From Ceriagrion tenellum (Eukaryota > Arthropoda > Insecta > Odonata > Coenagrionidae): a stretch of DNA of 64,000 bases. The notes beneath the pieces are model-generated. The model saw only the letters and a program-made list of their open reading frames with translations. It did no database searches and was not told where the DNA came from. This document shows, in pieces, positions 11,165 through 20,415 of this stretch (position 1 is the stretch's first letter; the number at the start of each line of letters is the position of its first letter). The DNA lies in assembly GCA_963169105.1 (NCBI GenBank), contig OY720637.1, forward strand, positions 59,976,964 to 60,040,963, in the 5' to 3' direction. The position numbers were made by a program, and so were the translations under genes.

Positions 11165-11860
11165 CGTACTTTGACCCTCCATGGGTATAGTAAGTTTTGT
11201 ATTTGAGCTATATATCTTACATAGATGATAATAATACTCTTGAAAATTTGGTTATTGATGTATTTAACTCATAGCCACGTTTCGCCAAATATTTTGGAAA
11301 CTTCAGGGCTTTGTAACTCAAAATAAAGAGATATATAGCCATTAAATTATACAAATATTAGTACAAAAGTTGAGGAATCGAAATATTACCTACCATTTAG
11401 CGTAATATTTTATAGTGATGTATAACAATAAATATAATAATATTTAGCTCTATGTTTGGTAAATTTTCGATTCCTCAATTTTTGTAATAATATTTGCATG
11501 GTTACCTGGCTGTATGTCTCTTTTGTTTGTGTTATAAAGCATTGAAGATGCCAAAATATTTGTCGGAACGTTGGCTATGAATTAAATATATATCTATAAT
11601 TGACCAAATATTCAAGAATCTTTTTATTATATATATTTATTGGTCGAGAAAGTTGTAATTTATTTTATTCTTACTATCAGTAGGTATAAACAGCTCACCC
11701 CGCATGAACTTTCCCTCATGATTTAGCTGTTTGTATGGTTTAATGCCTTGTTAGACTATTTATCAGTCACATTAAAAATGCCAACTAATGGTTGCATAAT
11801 AACTAGTGCACTGCATGGTAGCATGTTCGTCTACGTAGCGCTCTCCTAGCTTCTGGTGTG
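11165..11860. repeat. Repeat with inverted arms (related to 15860-16320)
   Basis: 11165-11400 read in reverse complement resembles 11450-11690; both contain TTCGATTCCTCAA, GCCAAAATATTTG-like and TCAAGAATCTT-like blocks. The right part continues with GGTATAAACAGCTCACCCCG and GTCTACGTAGCGCTCTC. A second copy lies at 15860-16320, and an inverted, related piece at 52090-52245. It looks like a long-inverted-repeat DNA transposon, but no ends or TSD could be fixed. Confidence 0.5.
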
Positions 11861-11924
11861 ACCGCGTATTGTTATCCTGACTGCTTTTGGCCTGCGCCTA
11901 GCGGCCGGGGGAAGGTACAAGGTT

Positions 11925-12240
11925 ACACCGGGTGTCTCAGAGCAGCACAGAGAATATTATCATGACGCCTCACCACATTTATGGGCCTAACGGAGGCGAT
12001 AAAATAAAAGACATGCATTGCCAAACAGAGAGGTGCAAAAACTCGATCTTTCCGCGCACAATAAGCGACCACAATAAAAACTGAGCTCCACTGAATGCAC
12101 TTCCGAAACACAGGTCACCATGCCACATCCCTAAACCTTATCACTTACATCTTCACACGGCTGATGTCCTTACACCCCTTGCCACACGCCCATGCGGCGG
12201 CTCGCTGGGTAGTATTGTAGATGGCGATGTAGATGTTATG
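11925..12240 (+). repeat. CR1-like LINE 3' end, uninterrupted
   Basis: It reads AATATTATCATGACGCCTCA, then TTCCGCGCACAATAAGCGAC, CACTGAATGCACTTCC, CACACGGCTGATGTCC, CCCATGCGGCGGCTCG and a GTAGATG tail. It shows the pre-insertion state of the host LINE at both nested insertions of the 5.4-7.1 kb copy. Confidence 0.7.
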
Positions 12241-12524
12241 GGTACTCCGGGATGAGAGCTAGATGCCCGGTGTGGAATCACCCTGTGCCACACACATTAT
12301 TGGTTGTTTGTACGGTATTTCGTAGATGTAAGCCAGATTTCTCTATTCTTCTCGAGCTAGGATTCCTTCTGAAAGGGCTACCTTCTGAAGACACCACTTG
12401 CCCGCGACCCACCACTAGGAAGTATCTACACCCGGACTTTAATATATGGAAGTACCTCCGAAACAGGAAAATCCTTCGAGTTAAAGAAATATATAGCTAG
12501 CTCGTAGGCTTCCGTGGATGCAGT

Positions 12525-12707
12525 TTTGAATGTTCCTTTTTCCGGGATTCATTCCGCGATGTAAGTTTTAAAACAACAATATTCCTGGTTCAACAATATT
12601 CAAAAACCTGGTTCAGTTAACCTGATGAAGCTGGCAGGAGGACCAGCGAAATATTGTTGTTTTAAAACTTACATCGCGGAATGAATCCCGGAAAAGGAAC
12701 ATTCAAA
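12525..12707. mobile_element. Fold-back element with hammerhead-like apex (58-bp arms)
   Basis: Arms 12525-12583 and 12650-12707 are reverse complements apart from one T in a T-run. They share TTTGAATGTTCC, CCGGGATTCATTCCGCGATG and TAAAACAACAATATT. The 66-nt loop holds the hammerhead-like core annotated separately. TATAGCT occurs on both sides (12492-12498 and 12710-12716) and could be a short TSD, but that is weak. Confidence 0.65.
12591..12659 (+). ncRNA. Hammerhead-ribozyme-like motif (type III layout)
   Basis: Order on the plus strand: stem III 5' strand CAACAATAT (12591-12599, ending in the U16.1 position), H17 = T, a weak stem I region (GGTT..AACC possible), CTGATGA (12622-12628), one extra A, stem II GCTGG/CCAGC (12630-12634 and 12643-12647), GAAA (12648-12651), then stem III 3' strand ATATTGTTG. 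The catalytic core CUGANGA...GAAA and a 9-bp stem III are intact. The extra base before stem II and the poor stem I deviate from the consensus. Activity is unproven. Confidence 0.4.
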
Positions 12708-12959
12708 TTTATAGCTGTCGAAAAGCTACTTAAGCGCATTGTAAAGCACTCATCAACGACATTTTTATTTCGATAAATTATAAATTCGAATCACAGGAAG
12801 ATAAAAATTCTTCTCCGGCCCCCAACCGGGATAGGTTCTTCATCTACGTTTCGCTGGAAGGTGAAAAAACCTATGGATGAAGTCATCTCGAGAGTGGCGC
12901 TAGTTTAGGATTTCCGTTTTCGTCGTCTCAGGAACACTTCGCTCCTTTTGAGAAGGTCG

Positions 12960-13030
12960 CTCGCTCCTGAAGATGAGTTAGATGCTCGTCGAGACGTTGG
13001 CCGTGAAAAGCCTAACCCGGTTCCGCGCCC
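12960..13030 (+). repeat. Penelope-tail-like fragment with decayed core
   Basis: CTCCTGAAGATGAG, then CTCGTCGAGACGTTGGCCG, resembles the CTGAAGA-stem-GAAAC unit of the fold-backs and the Penelope ends, but GAAA has become GAGA and no stem III partner is evident. Confidence 0.3.
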
Positions 13031-13058
13031 GAGAGGACGGCATTTCACTGTGGTGGAC

Positions 13059-13620
13059 TTAAGGTAGTTTGAGCGAAATAGTTCCCTAGTCAGAATAGAG
13101 ACCATATCCCAATTATATGTTTTAATGTCACCAGCTGTAGGACACATGAATTAAATATTGCATTATTAATGGTGCATAATAATGTAGTTTTAAACCACAG
13201 AAAGTTAATTCATTAAATGAAAATATCTGAAGTCTTTAACTTGACTAATTTTTTTCGAATGGTACAATTTTAACTTTTTGAAAGCGGAAAGTTTTTTGTG
13301 ATCCCAAATAATTCACCGCGGTGACAATGTGATTAATTTTCAAAAACGGTTGAAAAAACATACAAAAAACACACTGCTATTTTTTTGATGAGTTTTAGGT
13401 GTTAGAAATTCTTCATTTTTTTAAATAGTCTCTCTCCGGAGTGCATACACGTACCTTTTTACCACGTAAAAGGGGTGATATTTTTTTGGTTAATATCTCG
13501 GAAAATAATGTGGTAAGGGATTAAGTTTTTGGGGTAATTGGAAGGGTGGGATATTTATCTTATAAATGAAACCAAATTCATTGATTTCTAGGTGAAATGA
13601 CATTTCGCTCAAACTGCAGT
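13059..13620 (+). mobile_element. TTAA-flanked MITE (copy 1)
   Basis: It starts TTAAGGTAGTTTGAGCGAAA and ends TTTCGCTCAAACTGC, so its termini are inverted repeats. It is about 560 bp, with conserved inner blocks GTTCCCTAGTCAGAATAGAG and GTAGGACACATGAATTAAAT. Copies lie at 46665-47227, about 34505-35385 (minus) and from 63822 on. TTAA targeting is typical of piggyBac and Kolobok types; the superfamily is not settled. Confidence 0.6.
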
Positions 13621-14094
13621 AAATCCTCGGTATGCGTTGTTTCGATTTACGCCTGATTCGATGTTACGTCCATGCTGACAAGGGTCGTCGGAAAATTTTT
13701 CCCTGTCTAATACTAGTAAAATGGACCGTATGTGCTTCCGGTTTTTGATAACTGATACGTAATCATCCTATCTGAAATAGCTATTTTTTCCTGGATTAAG
13801 GCAAAAAACGAATTTTGAAATTAACTGCTCGATTTATCGCGGGATTAAAGTGGTCACGAATATCTGGATCCGTTTTACGTTGTTTGGCCTTACGTCGATC
13901 TTCTTCAACACGCATCTCCGACGTAAATCGAGGACTTACTGTACCTTAACCCGGCCATAAGCCCGATGAAGAATTTGCTACAATCATTCGCAGGGCTGGG
14001 ACAAAATCTTTCATCGACTGACAGCAGCTCGAGTCATCGATAACTCGACCGTATACGCGGTGTACTGACCCACCTTGACGCAGTGGATTTGTTA
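13621..14094. other. Non-coding stretch
   Basis: Nothing recognised. Confidence 0.3.
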
Positions 14095-14252
14095 AATGTA
14101 TTCTACCGGTTAAGGTAGGGTTTGTTGAATGTCAGAGAATTTCCTCCCGTTGTGCGACATTCCACAGACGAAAAATCATTCGCATCGACCAATATTCGAA
14201 CCGTGGTCCCTCGATTTCCGGCCAAGTGTTTTAGCCAGTTAAGCGCAAGCTT
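14095..14252 (-). repeat. tRNA-derived SINE (minus copy of a head-to-head pair)
   Basis: On the minus strand a tRNA-like head reads TTAACTGGCTAAAACACTTG (A-box region) and ACCACGGTTCGAATATTGG (B-box GGTTCGAAT). It is followed by GATTTTTCGTCTGTGGAATG and then the tail GGAGGAAATTCTCTGACATT leading to ACCTTAACCGGTAGAATAC. That tail is also the 3' end of the LINE copies at 15238, 27003 and 35600. Confidence 0.5.
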
Positions 14253-14261
14253 AAGTTAAGC

Positions 14262-14425
14262 TAAAGCTTAGAGTTAAGCTAAAGCTGAAGCACTCAGCCA
14301 GAAATCGAGGGATCCAGATTCAAATTCCAGTCAAGGCGAGTGATTTTTCCTCTGTGGAAATTCGCACAACTGTGCATTGCTGGTGACTCCGTAAGGTTTA
14401 ATCCGTAGCTAGTCCCTGGTGACCC
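14262..14425 (+). repeat. tRNA-derived SINE (plus copy of the pair)
   Basis: GCTAAAGCTGAAGCACTCAG and CCAGATTCAAATTCC mimic the A and B boxes. GATTTTTCCTCTGTGG and TCGCACAACTGTGCATTGCT follow. It is an inverted relative of the minus-strand copy next to it, joined by a short AAGCTTAAGTTAAGCTAAAG spacer. Confidence 0.5.
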
Positions 14426-14445
14426 AAAATTAGTCTATCTCCTTG

Positions 14446-14990
14446 CGGTTTTCTACACTTTCAGCGGCCTGTCTCCCTCTATTATATGTTTTTTCGCCTC
14501 TGCATACAATCAACCCTTCTTCTTCCCGTCCATGAAACCTATTCACTTCCTTCCCCTTCCCCGCTGGCCCAAAATCCTTCCCTCTATCCAATTCTTGCAC
14601 AGCCCATCTTCCCTAATTATATACGCCAGCCACCTACTCTGCCGATCTGGAATTTCATTCAAAAGTATCCATTCCTCGCCCTCTATCTCGAGTACTTCCT
14701 CGTTAGTCTTCATCTCTGTCCACCTCAACTACTCCTTCCTTCTCCACACCCAAATCTCAAATGGCTGCTCTAATCCTCTTTGATGATGATCCACATTTCT
14801 GCTCCATACAACGCTACACTCCATATCAAGCTCTTCACCAGCCTCTTCTTCACCTCCTTACCCAATGTCCACGTCATCAGCTCCCTTCCATTTCTAAACG
14901 CCTCCTTACCTACTAGCGTACTACCAAAGTAATTACATTGCTCCACTTGCTCGAGTTTGTGTCCTCCAACAATTAACCTTAATTTAGCCT
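14446..14990 (-). pseudogene. LINE 3' part, family L-A (copy 1)
   Basis: Minus-strand translation in broken frames gives CNYFGSTLVGKEAFRNGREL, VKKRLVKSLIWSVVLYGAEM, then EEWILLNEIPDRQSRWL and LCKNWIEGRILGQRGRGRK. This is the thumb and C-terminal tail of an endonuclease/RT LINE, and the same protein recurs at 15238-15850, 16322-16398, 27003-27280 and 35600-35990. Stops and indels make it a relic. Confidence 0.65.
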
Positions 14991-15237
14991 TAAAATTATT
15001 TTTTCTCTTATTTTATGAATTTTTTGTTAACTTAAAAATGGTAGGGGACAAGCTTTATCTTTCTTCTATAACTTTACTTCAGTAAAATTCAGAAGGAATG
15101 AAAAATGACTCATCTTTTTACATTAAGTGATAGTAAATTTTATTCATACTTGATTTTCTTTCCTTTTTATAGATAATTGGTAAGTTTCTGGGTTAGGTGC
15201 TCTTTCTGACAGTATATTCCTAGTAAACCTAACAGGT

Positions 15238-15850
15238 TATTATTATTATTATGTATTCTACCGGTAAAGGTAGGTTTTGTTGAATGTCAGAGAATCCGCT
15301 CCCGGCCTTTTACACATTCCGGCGCATATCTCCCTCTAACATATCCTTTTCGCCTCTGCATAAGATCTGCCCTTCTTCATCCCGTCCATGAAACCTATTC
15401 TCTTTCTTCCCCGCTTGCCCAACCTCCTTCCCTCTATCACACACTTCAGCAACCCCTCACCCTTCATTACCTCCTTCAGCCATCTACCCTGCCTGTCCCG
15501 GATTTCATTCAAAATATTCCTTTCCTCGCCCACCATCTCAAGCATTTCCTCGTTATGTCTTCCTTTCCGTCCACCTCACCTTCTCCATCCTTCTCCACAC
15601 TCACATCTCAAATGCCTGTTCTCGTCCTCCTTTCTGAGGGTCCACGTTACCGCACCATACAACGCCACGCTCCATATCAAGCTCTTCACCAGCCTTTTCT
15701 TCACACCCTTACTAAATATACCCGCCATCAGCTCCCTTCTGTTGCTAAACTCCTCCTTTTCTAGTGCTATTCTCTTCCGTATGTCTTTGCTACTATGTCC
15801 GTTCTCTTTTAGTGTCCTACCTAAGTAATTAAAATGCTCTACTTTGAGGA
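15238..15850 (-). pseudogene. LINE 3' part, family L-A (copy 2)
   Basis: Best-preserved copy: blocks VEHFNYLGRTLKENGHSSKD, KKRLVKSLIWSVALYGAVTW, EMVGEERNILNEIRDRQGRW, KCVIEGRRLGKRGRKRIGFM and DGMKKGRSYAEAKR occur in order. The 3' UTR ends ACCGGTAGAATAC plus a short (TAA)n tail at 15238-15250 on the minus strand. Frameshifts are present. Confidence 0.7.
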
Positions 15851-15859
15851 TAATTCACA

Positions 15860-16320
15860 TATTAAAAATACTTATTTACAGCAGCGGTGACGTAAGTAGA
15901 ATCGGATTAAGCTCAATGGTTGGTACATTTTCGATTCCACATCTTTTGTGCTAATATTTGTATAATTACCGGGCTGTATGTCTCTTTATTTTGTGTTAAA
16001 AAGCCCCCGAAGTTACCAAAATATTTGTCGAAACGCTGGCTGTGAGTTAAATACATGAATGGCCAAATATTCAAGAATCTTATTATTATCTCTATTTTAA
16101 GACTCGAGAAAGTTATAATTGATTATATACCTTACTATCAGTAGGTATAAACTGCTCACCCCGCATGAACTTTCCGGCATGATTTAGCTTTCTGCGTGGT
16201 TTTGTGCCAAGTAGGACTATTTATAAATCGCATTAATAATACAAAGTTTTATTTGTATCATAAAAAGTGTACTGCATAGAAGCATGGTAGTCTACGTAGC
16301 ACTCTTCTAGTTTCTCTATC
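15860..16320 (+). repeat. Second copy of the 11.4-11.9 kb repeat
   Basis: It shares TTTTCGATTCCACATCTTTT, CCAAAATATTTGTCG, GGTATAAACTGCTCACCCCG and GTAGTCTACGTAGCACTC with 11450-11860. Its left inverted arm is missing and it ends against a LINE fragment. Confidence 0.55.
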
Positions 16321-16321
16321 T

Positions 16322-16398
16322 CATTCTTGAGCAACCCGTCGCCCTTTACTACATCCTTCAGCCATCTACCCTGCCTATCTCGGATTTCATTCAGAAGG
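16322..16398 (-). repeat. LINE family L-A, small fragment (copy 3)
   Basis: The minus strand encodes LLNEIRDRQGRWLKDVVKGD-like sequence, matching 15440-15510. It abuts the GC-rich island of the candidate exon. Confidence 0.5.
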
Positions 16399-16479
16399 GT
16401 ATTGAATGAAAAAAAAACACTAGTAAATCCTCAAGAAGCCGTTGACACTTTATGGCCCCTCCCAGAGACGGTTGCTTAC

Positions 16480-16635
16480 CTTGACAATGGATTCCACGTC
16501 CATCATCTTGGTGAATCGGTCCAGGAATCTCACCGGGCCCCTCATCCCGTCGGCCGAGCAGCAGAGGAGCAACAGCGAAATAGCTAACGCTGGACTCGTC
16601 CCTGCGGGACGTCCGAAACCTCGCCGGACATCCAT
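16480..16635 (-). CDS. Candidate first coding exon of a secreted host protein
   Basis: The ATG at 16635 opens 52 codons. A basic start, MDVRRGFGRPAG, is followed by a hydrophobic core, LAISLLLLCC (residues 17-26), and a small-residue stretch, SADG: a good signal peptide. After it comes GPVRFLDRF then MMDVESIVK. The frame ends at a phase-0 junction, AAG|GTAAGC (donor 16479-16474). It sits in a GC- and CpG-rich island unlike the surrounding repeats. The family is not recognised. The next exon was not found; it would lie at lower coordinates, possibly outside the window. A lipase paralogue is possible but unsupported. Confidence 0.45.
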
Positions 16636-16936
16636 CGTTGGTCTCCCCCGCCGCTGGAGCGCGAGCTGGCGGCTGTCGAAGCTCAACCCGCCGGGGAGCG
16701 ACACTCTTCCCGACTCTCCGCCGATCCTCCGGAGACCGCGCGCGACACAAGCCGGGACGGGAAAGCCTTGGAGACGGTTCAGAGGACGGAAGGCTTCTGG
16801 CTTTCTCGCGCGCCGCTCTCTTGCGCAGGTTCTCTTGACGACTTCTCTTTGCCTCCCCCGCGGAGAGTTTGAAGACTGTCTCTTGGGTCGGCACGTCCCC
16901 GATTCCCCTTAAATATATAACTCTCTCTCTCTCTCT
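16636..16936 (-). promoter_or_regulatory. Candidate TATA promoter and 5' UTR of the 16.6-kb exon
   Basis: On the minus strand a (GA)n tract (16921-16936) precedes TTATATATTTAAGG (TATA-like, 16907-16920). ACAGTC, a weak initiator match, lies about 40 bp further on. A GC-rich leader then runs to the ATG. Placement is inferred from these elements only. Confidence 0.3.
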
Positions 16937-17232
16937 GCCCCTTCCCCCCTGCTCGGCTTCAATGCCGGTCATTCACTGGTCACAGAGTGCGAATGGATCG
17001 CCTCGCTAAGGCGCTTCCGTGTGCGGGAATGGGAGGAATACATGTATCCATATCCCGGTTCATTCATTAGGCATTCTACCTATTGATCGGTAGGTTAGAT
17101 GGATGGCCTCCACACCAGCTGCATTCGTAATGTATCAGGCTCACAACCTTGGTGAAAACCACAGGCACCATGTGAGAATGCGATGATTTCTCCATCTTTC
17201 GGGTATTCGCCGCGTTGCTTGTCATGATTGAC

Positions 17233-17284
17233 GACAGTTTCGCCCGGATTCCACCAGGCGTCTTCAGGTCGAAGTGCCGCTGTC
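17233..17284 (-). ncRNA. Degenerate hammerhead-like motif, left Penelope end
   Basis: Exact mirror copy of the motif at 20364-20415 within the left palindrome arm, with the same deviations. Confidence 0.4.
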
Positions 17285-19036
17285 AGCGTTTTGGCCGTGC
17301 TTATATAGCTCCTCGAGCTCCCGCGCTGTGCTGTGATTGGTCGGTTTTGGGAAAAGTCTCTTCCATGTGTTTGTCAGGTGGTATCCATCGTCCCTATTGA
17401 AATTTCCAGGCGTTTTTGCAATTTCAATTGATTCTCTTATCAGCCTGGGATAATATCTTTTTTCTTTTGCAATTATCCTAGCTTTGTCGAAAAGGATATC
17501 GTGTCCGGGTTCACTCCAAGCATGCTCGGCGACTGCTGACTGGCTAAATTTCTTATTGAGGGTCGCCCTCTTGTGCTCCTGCAGGCGGATCTTCATGGAC
17601 CTGCATGTCTCGCCGATATATGATTTCCCGCATGAGCAAGGGATGCGGTATATCCCTTCATGGAGATTCGGCGGTATCTTGTCCTTTGGCCTTGGAATGA
17701 TTTGGCTTATTTTGGATACGCAGTTGAATCTCGTGACAATATCCTTCTTCTTCAGGACTCTGGAGATCTTCTCGCTTGTGCCGGCGATGTATGGTATGAT
17801 GGCATGAGATGCGGACTTCTCGGGTTGTCGTTCCTCCTGGTCTAGCGTCTGGTGGCGTTTTTCTATAATGGCGGCCCTTTTGAGGACCATTTCTTTCTTG
17901 TACCCATTCATCTTCAGGGATGTCACGAGGTGTTCCTTTTCCTTTGTCAAAGATTCTGCATCCGATAGTTTGTAAGCGCGATGCAGGAGAGTCGCCATCA
18001 GTGAAGCCTTCTGAGATGGATGATGGTGTGACTCGGCGTTTAGGTAGCGGTCAGTATGCGTGGCCTTCCTGTGTACTGCATGGCCGAGACTCCCATCGAT
18101 CCTCTTCTTCACCATCACGTCCAAAAACGGGATTTGGTTGTTTCTCTCCGTCTCCATCGTGAATTGTATCGCTGGATGCTGTGAGTTGAGGTGCTCCAAG
18201 AAGATCTGCAATTCCTCAGGTCCATGGGGCCAAATTACAAAGGTGTCGTCCACGTATCTTAACCACAAACTGGGCTTCTTCCCGTGGGATCCAATCGCCA
18301 TTTGTTCGAACCTTTCCATGTATATTTCTGCTATCACTGGGGAGAGGGGCGAGCCCATAGCCGCTCCTTCGCGTTGCTCGAAGAAACTCCCGTTCCAAAG
18401 GAAGTAGGCGCTCCGTAGGCAATACTCAATGAGTTGTGGATAATCCTCCGGTATTCCAGATGTTGTGAGCTCCTTTATGATATCTAAGGATTCCTGAATT
18501 GGAATGTTGGTGAATAAGGATGTAACATCGAAGCTCACTAAGATGTCATTGGAGGAGACGGTGATCTTCTTCAACATTTCGACGAAATGGGTGGAGTCTC
18601 TCACAAACGACGAGGTTTTTCCGACGTAAGGCTGGAGTGACTGTGCCAGGTATTTCGACAGCCGATAGGTGGGTCCGTCTATTTGGCTGACTATCGGTCT
18701 GAGAGGGACTCCTTCTTTGTGGACTTTAGGCAATCCATACAGTCTTGGTGGCTTGGCGGCCGATGGGAACAAGCGTTTTTGCTCTTCCCGTGGGATTGAC
18801 GACTTCTTGATCAGTTCCCGGGTGTTCCTCTCCGTTTTTGCAGTAGGATCAGATCGTAGTTTCCTGTATGTTGAGTCTTCCAGCATCCGGGAAATCTTGC
18901 TGTCGTACTCCTCCTTCTTCATGAGGACAGTTGAGTTTCCCTTGTCCGCCGGGAGAATGACAATGTTCTTGTTCCTGCGAAGATCTGCTAAGGCTCTTCT
19001 TTCGGCTCCCGTGATGTTCGTTTTGGGTGGCCGTGA
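17264..19036 (-). pseudogene. Penelope-like RT/GIY-YIG protein, longer copy (5' truncated)
   Basis: An open frame of 626 aa runs 19144-17264, but residues 1-36 are antisense to the other copy, so the element begins at about residue 37. Seen in order: NIVILPADKGNSTVLM (60-75, fingers), YGLPKVHKEGVPLRPIVS (136-153), motif A VSFDVTSLFTNIP (203-215), motif B GAAMGSPLSPVIAEIYME (260-277), motif C LRYVDDTFVIW (295-305), IPFLDVMV (338-345), then the GIY-YIG nuclease EGIYRI (496-501), SYIGET (508-513) and the RLIRESIEI glutamate (E571). No internal stops. The N-terminal part expected for the family is missing, so it is probably not autonomous. Confidence 0.85.
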
Positions 19037-20384
19037 GTCGTTTGTGAGAGACTCCACCCATTTCGTCGAAATGTTGAAGAAGATCACCGTCTCCTCCAAT
19101 GACATCTTAGTGAGCTTCGATGTTACATCCTTATTCACCAACATTCCAATTCAGGAATCCTTAGATATCATAAAGGAGCTCACAACATCTGGAATACCGG
19201 AGGATTATCCACAACTCATTGAGTATTGCCTACGGAGCGCCTACTTCCTTTGGAACGGGAGTTTCTTCGAGCAACGCGAAGGAGCGGCTATGGGCTCGCC
19301 CCTCTCCCCAGTGATAGCAGAAATATACATGGAAAGGTTCGAACAAATGGCGATTGGATCCCACGGGAAGAAGCCCAGTTTGTGGTTAAGATACGTGGAC
19401 GACACCTTTGTAATTTGGCCCCATGGACCTGAGGAATTGCAGATCTTCTTGGAGCACCTCAACTCACAGCATCCAGCGATACAATTCACGATGGAGACGG
19501 AGAGAAACAACCAAATCCCGTTTTTGGACGTGATGGTGAAGAAGAGGATCGATGGGAGTCTCGGCCATGCAGTACACAGGAAGGCCACGCATACTGACCG
19601 CTACCTAAACGCCGAGTCACACCATCATCCATCTCAGAAGGCTTCACTGATGGCGACTCTCCTGCATCGCGCTTACAAACTATCGGATGCAGAATCTTTG
19701 ACAAAGGAAAAGGAACACCTCGTGACATCCCTGAAGATGAATGGGTACAAGAAAGAAATGGTCCTCAAAAGGGCCGCCATTATAGAAAAACGCCACCAGA
19801 CGCTAGACCAGGAGGAACGACAACCCGAGAAGTCCGCATCTCATGCCATCATACCATACATCGCCGGCACAAGCGAGAAGATCTCCAGAGTCCTGAAGAA
19901 GAAGGATATTGTCACGAGATTCAACTGCGTATCCAAAATAAGCCAAATCATTCCAAGGCCAAAGGACAAGATACCGCCGAATCTCCATGAAGGGATATAC
20001 CGCATCCCTTGCTCATGCGGGAAATCATATATCGGCGAGACATGCAGGTCCATGAAGATCCGCCTGCAGGAGCACAAGAGGGCGACCCTCAATAAGAAAT
20101 TTAGCCAGTCAGCAGTCGCCGAGCATGCTTGGAGTGAACCCGGACACGATATCCTTTTCGACAAAGCTAGGATAATTGCAAAAGAAAAAAGATATTATCC
20201 CAGGCTGATAAGAGAATCAATTGAAATTGCAAAAACGCCTGGAAATTTCAATAGGGACGATGGATACCACCTGACAAACACATGGAAGAGACTTTTCCCA
20301 AAACCGACCAATCACAGCACAGCGCGGGAGCTCGAGGAGCTATATAAGCACGGCCAAAACGCTGACAGCGGCACTTCGACCTGA
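19037..20384 (+). pseudogene. Penelope-like RT/GIY-YIG protein, shorter inverted copy
   Basis: About 448 residues are identical to residues 179-626 of the minus-strand copy. It keeps motifs A-C (YVDD) and the complete GIY-YIG domain, but lacks the RT fingers. The open frame upstream to 18669 is only antisense of the spacer. The stop is TGA at 20382-20384, inside the hammerhead-like motif. Confidence 0.85.
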
Positions 20385-20415
20385 AGACGCCTGGTGGAAT
20401 CCGGGCGAAACTGTC
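20364..20415 (+). ncRNA. Degenerate hammerhead-like motif, right Penelope end
   Basis: GACAG (20364-20368), a short GG..CC region, CTGAAGA (20381-20387), one extra C, stem II GCCTGG/CCGGGC (20389-20394 and 20401-20406), GAAA (20407-20410), then CTGTC. Core strings and stems are present, but position 16.1 is C instead of U and the next base is G. Hammerhead motifs are known from Penelope-like terminal repeats; this one is probably inactive. Confidence 0.4.

Noticed and set aside
16391..16972. 193-aa minus-strand frame and 156-aa plus-strand frame over the GC-rich island
   Set aside because: Both run across the TATA-like and simple-repeat regions and lack domain-like composition. The 52-residue frame with signal peptide and GTAAGC donor is the better gene model.
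18669..19036. N-terminal 123 residues of the plus-strand Penelope frame
   Set aside because: This is antisense of the longer minus-strand copy and its spacer; homology to the element starts only at 19037.
19037..19144. First 36 residues of the minus-strand Penelope frame
   Set aside because: Antisense of the opposite copy across the palindrome junction, not native sequence.
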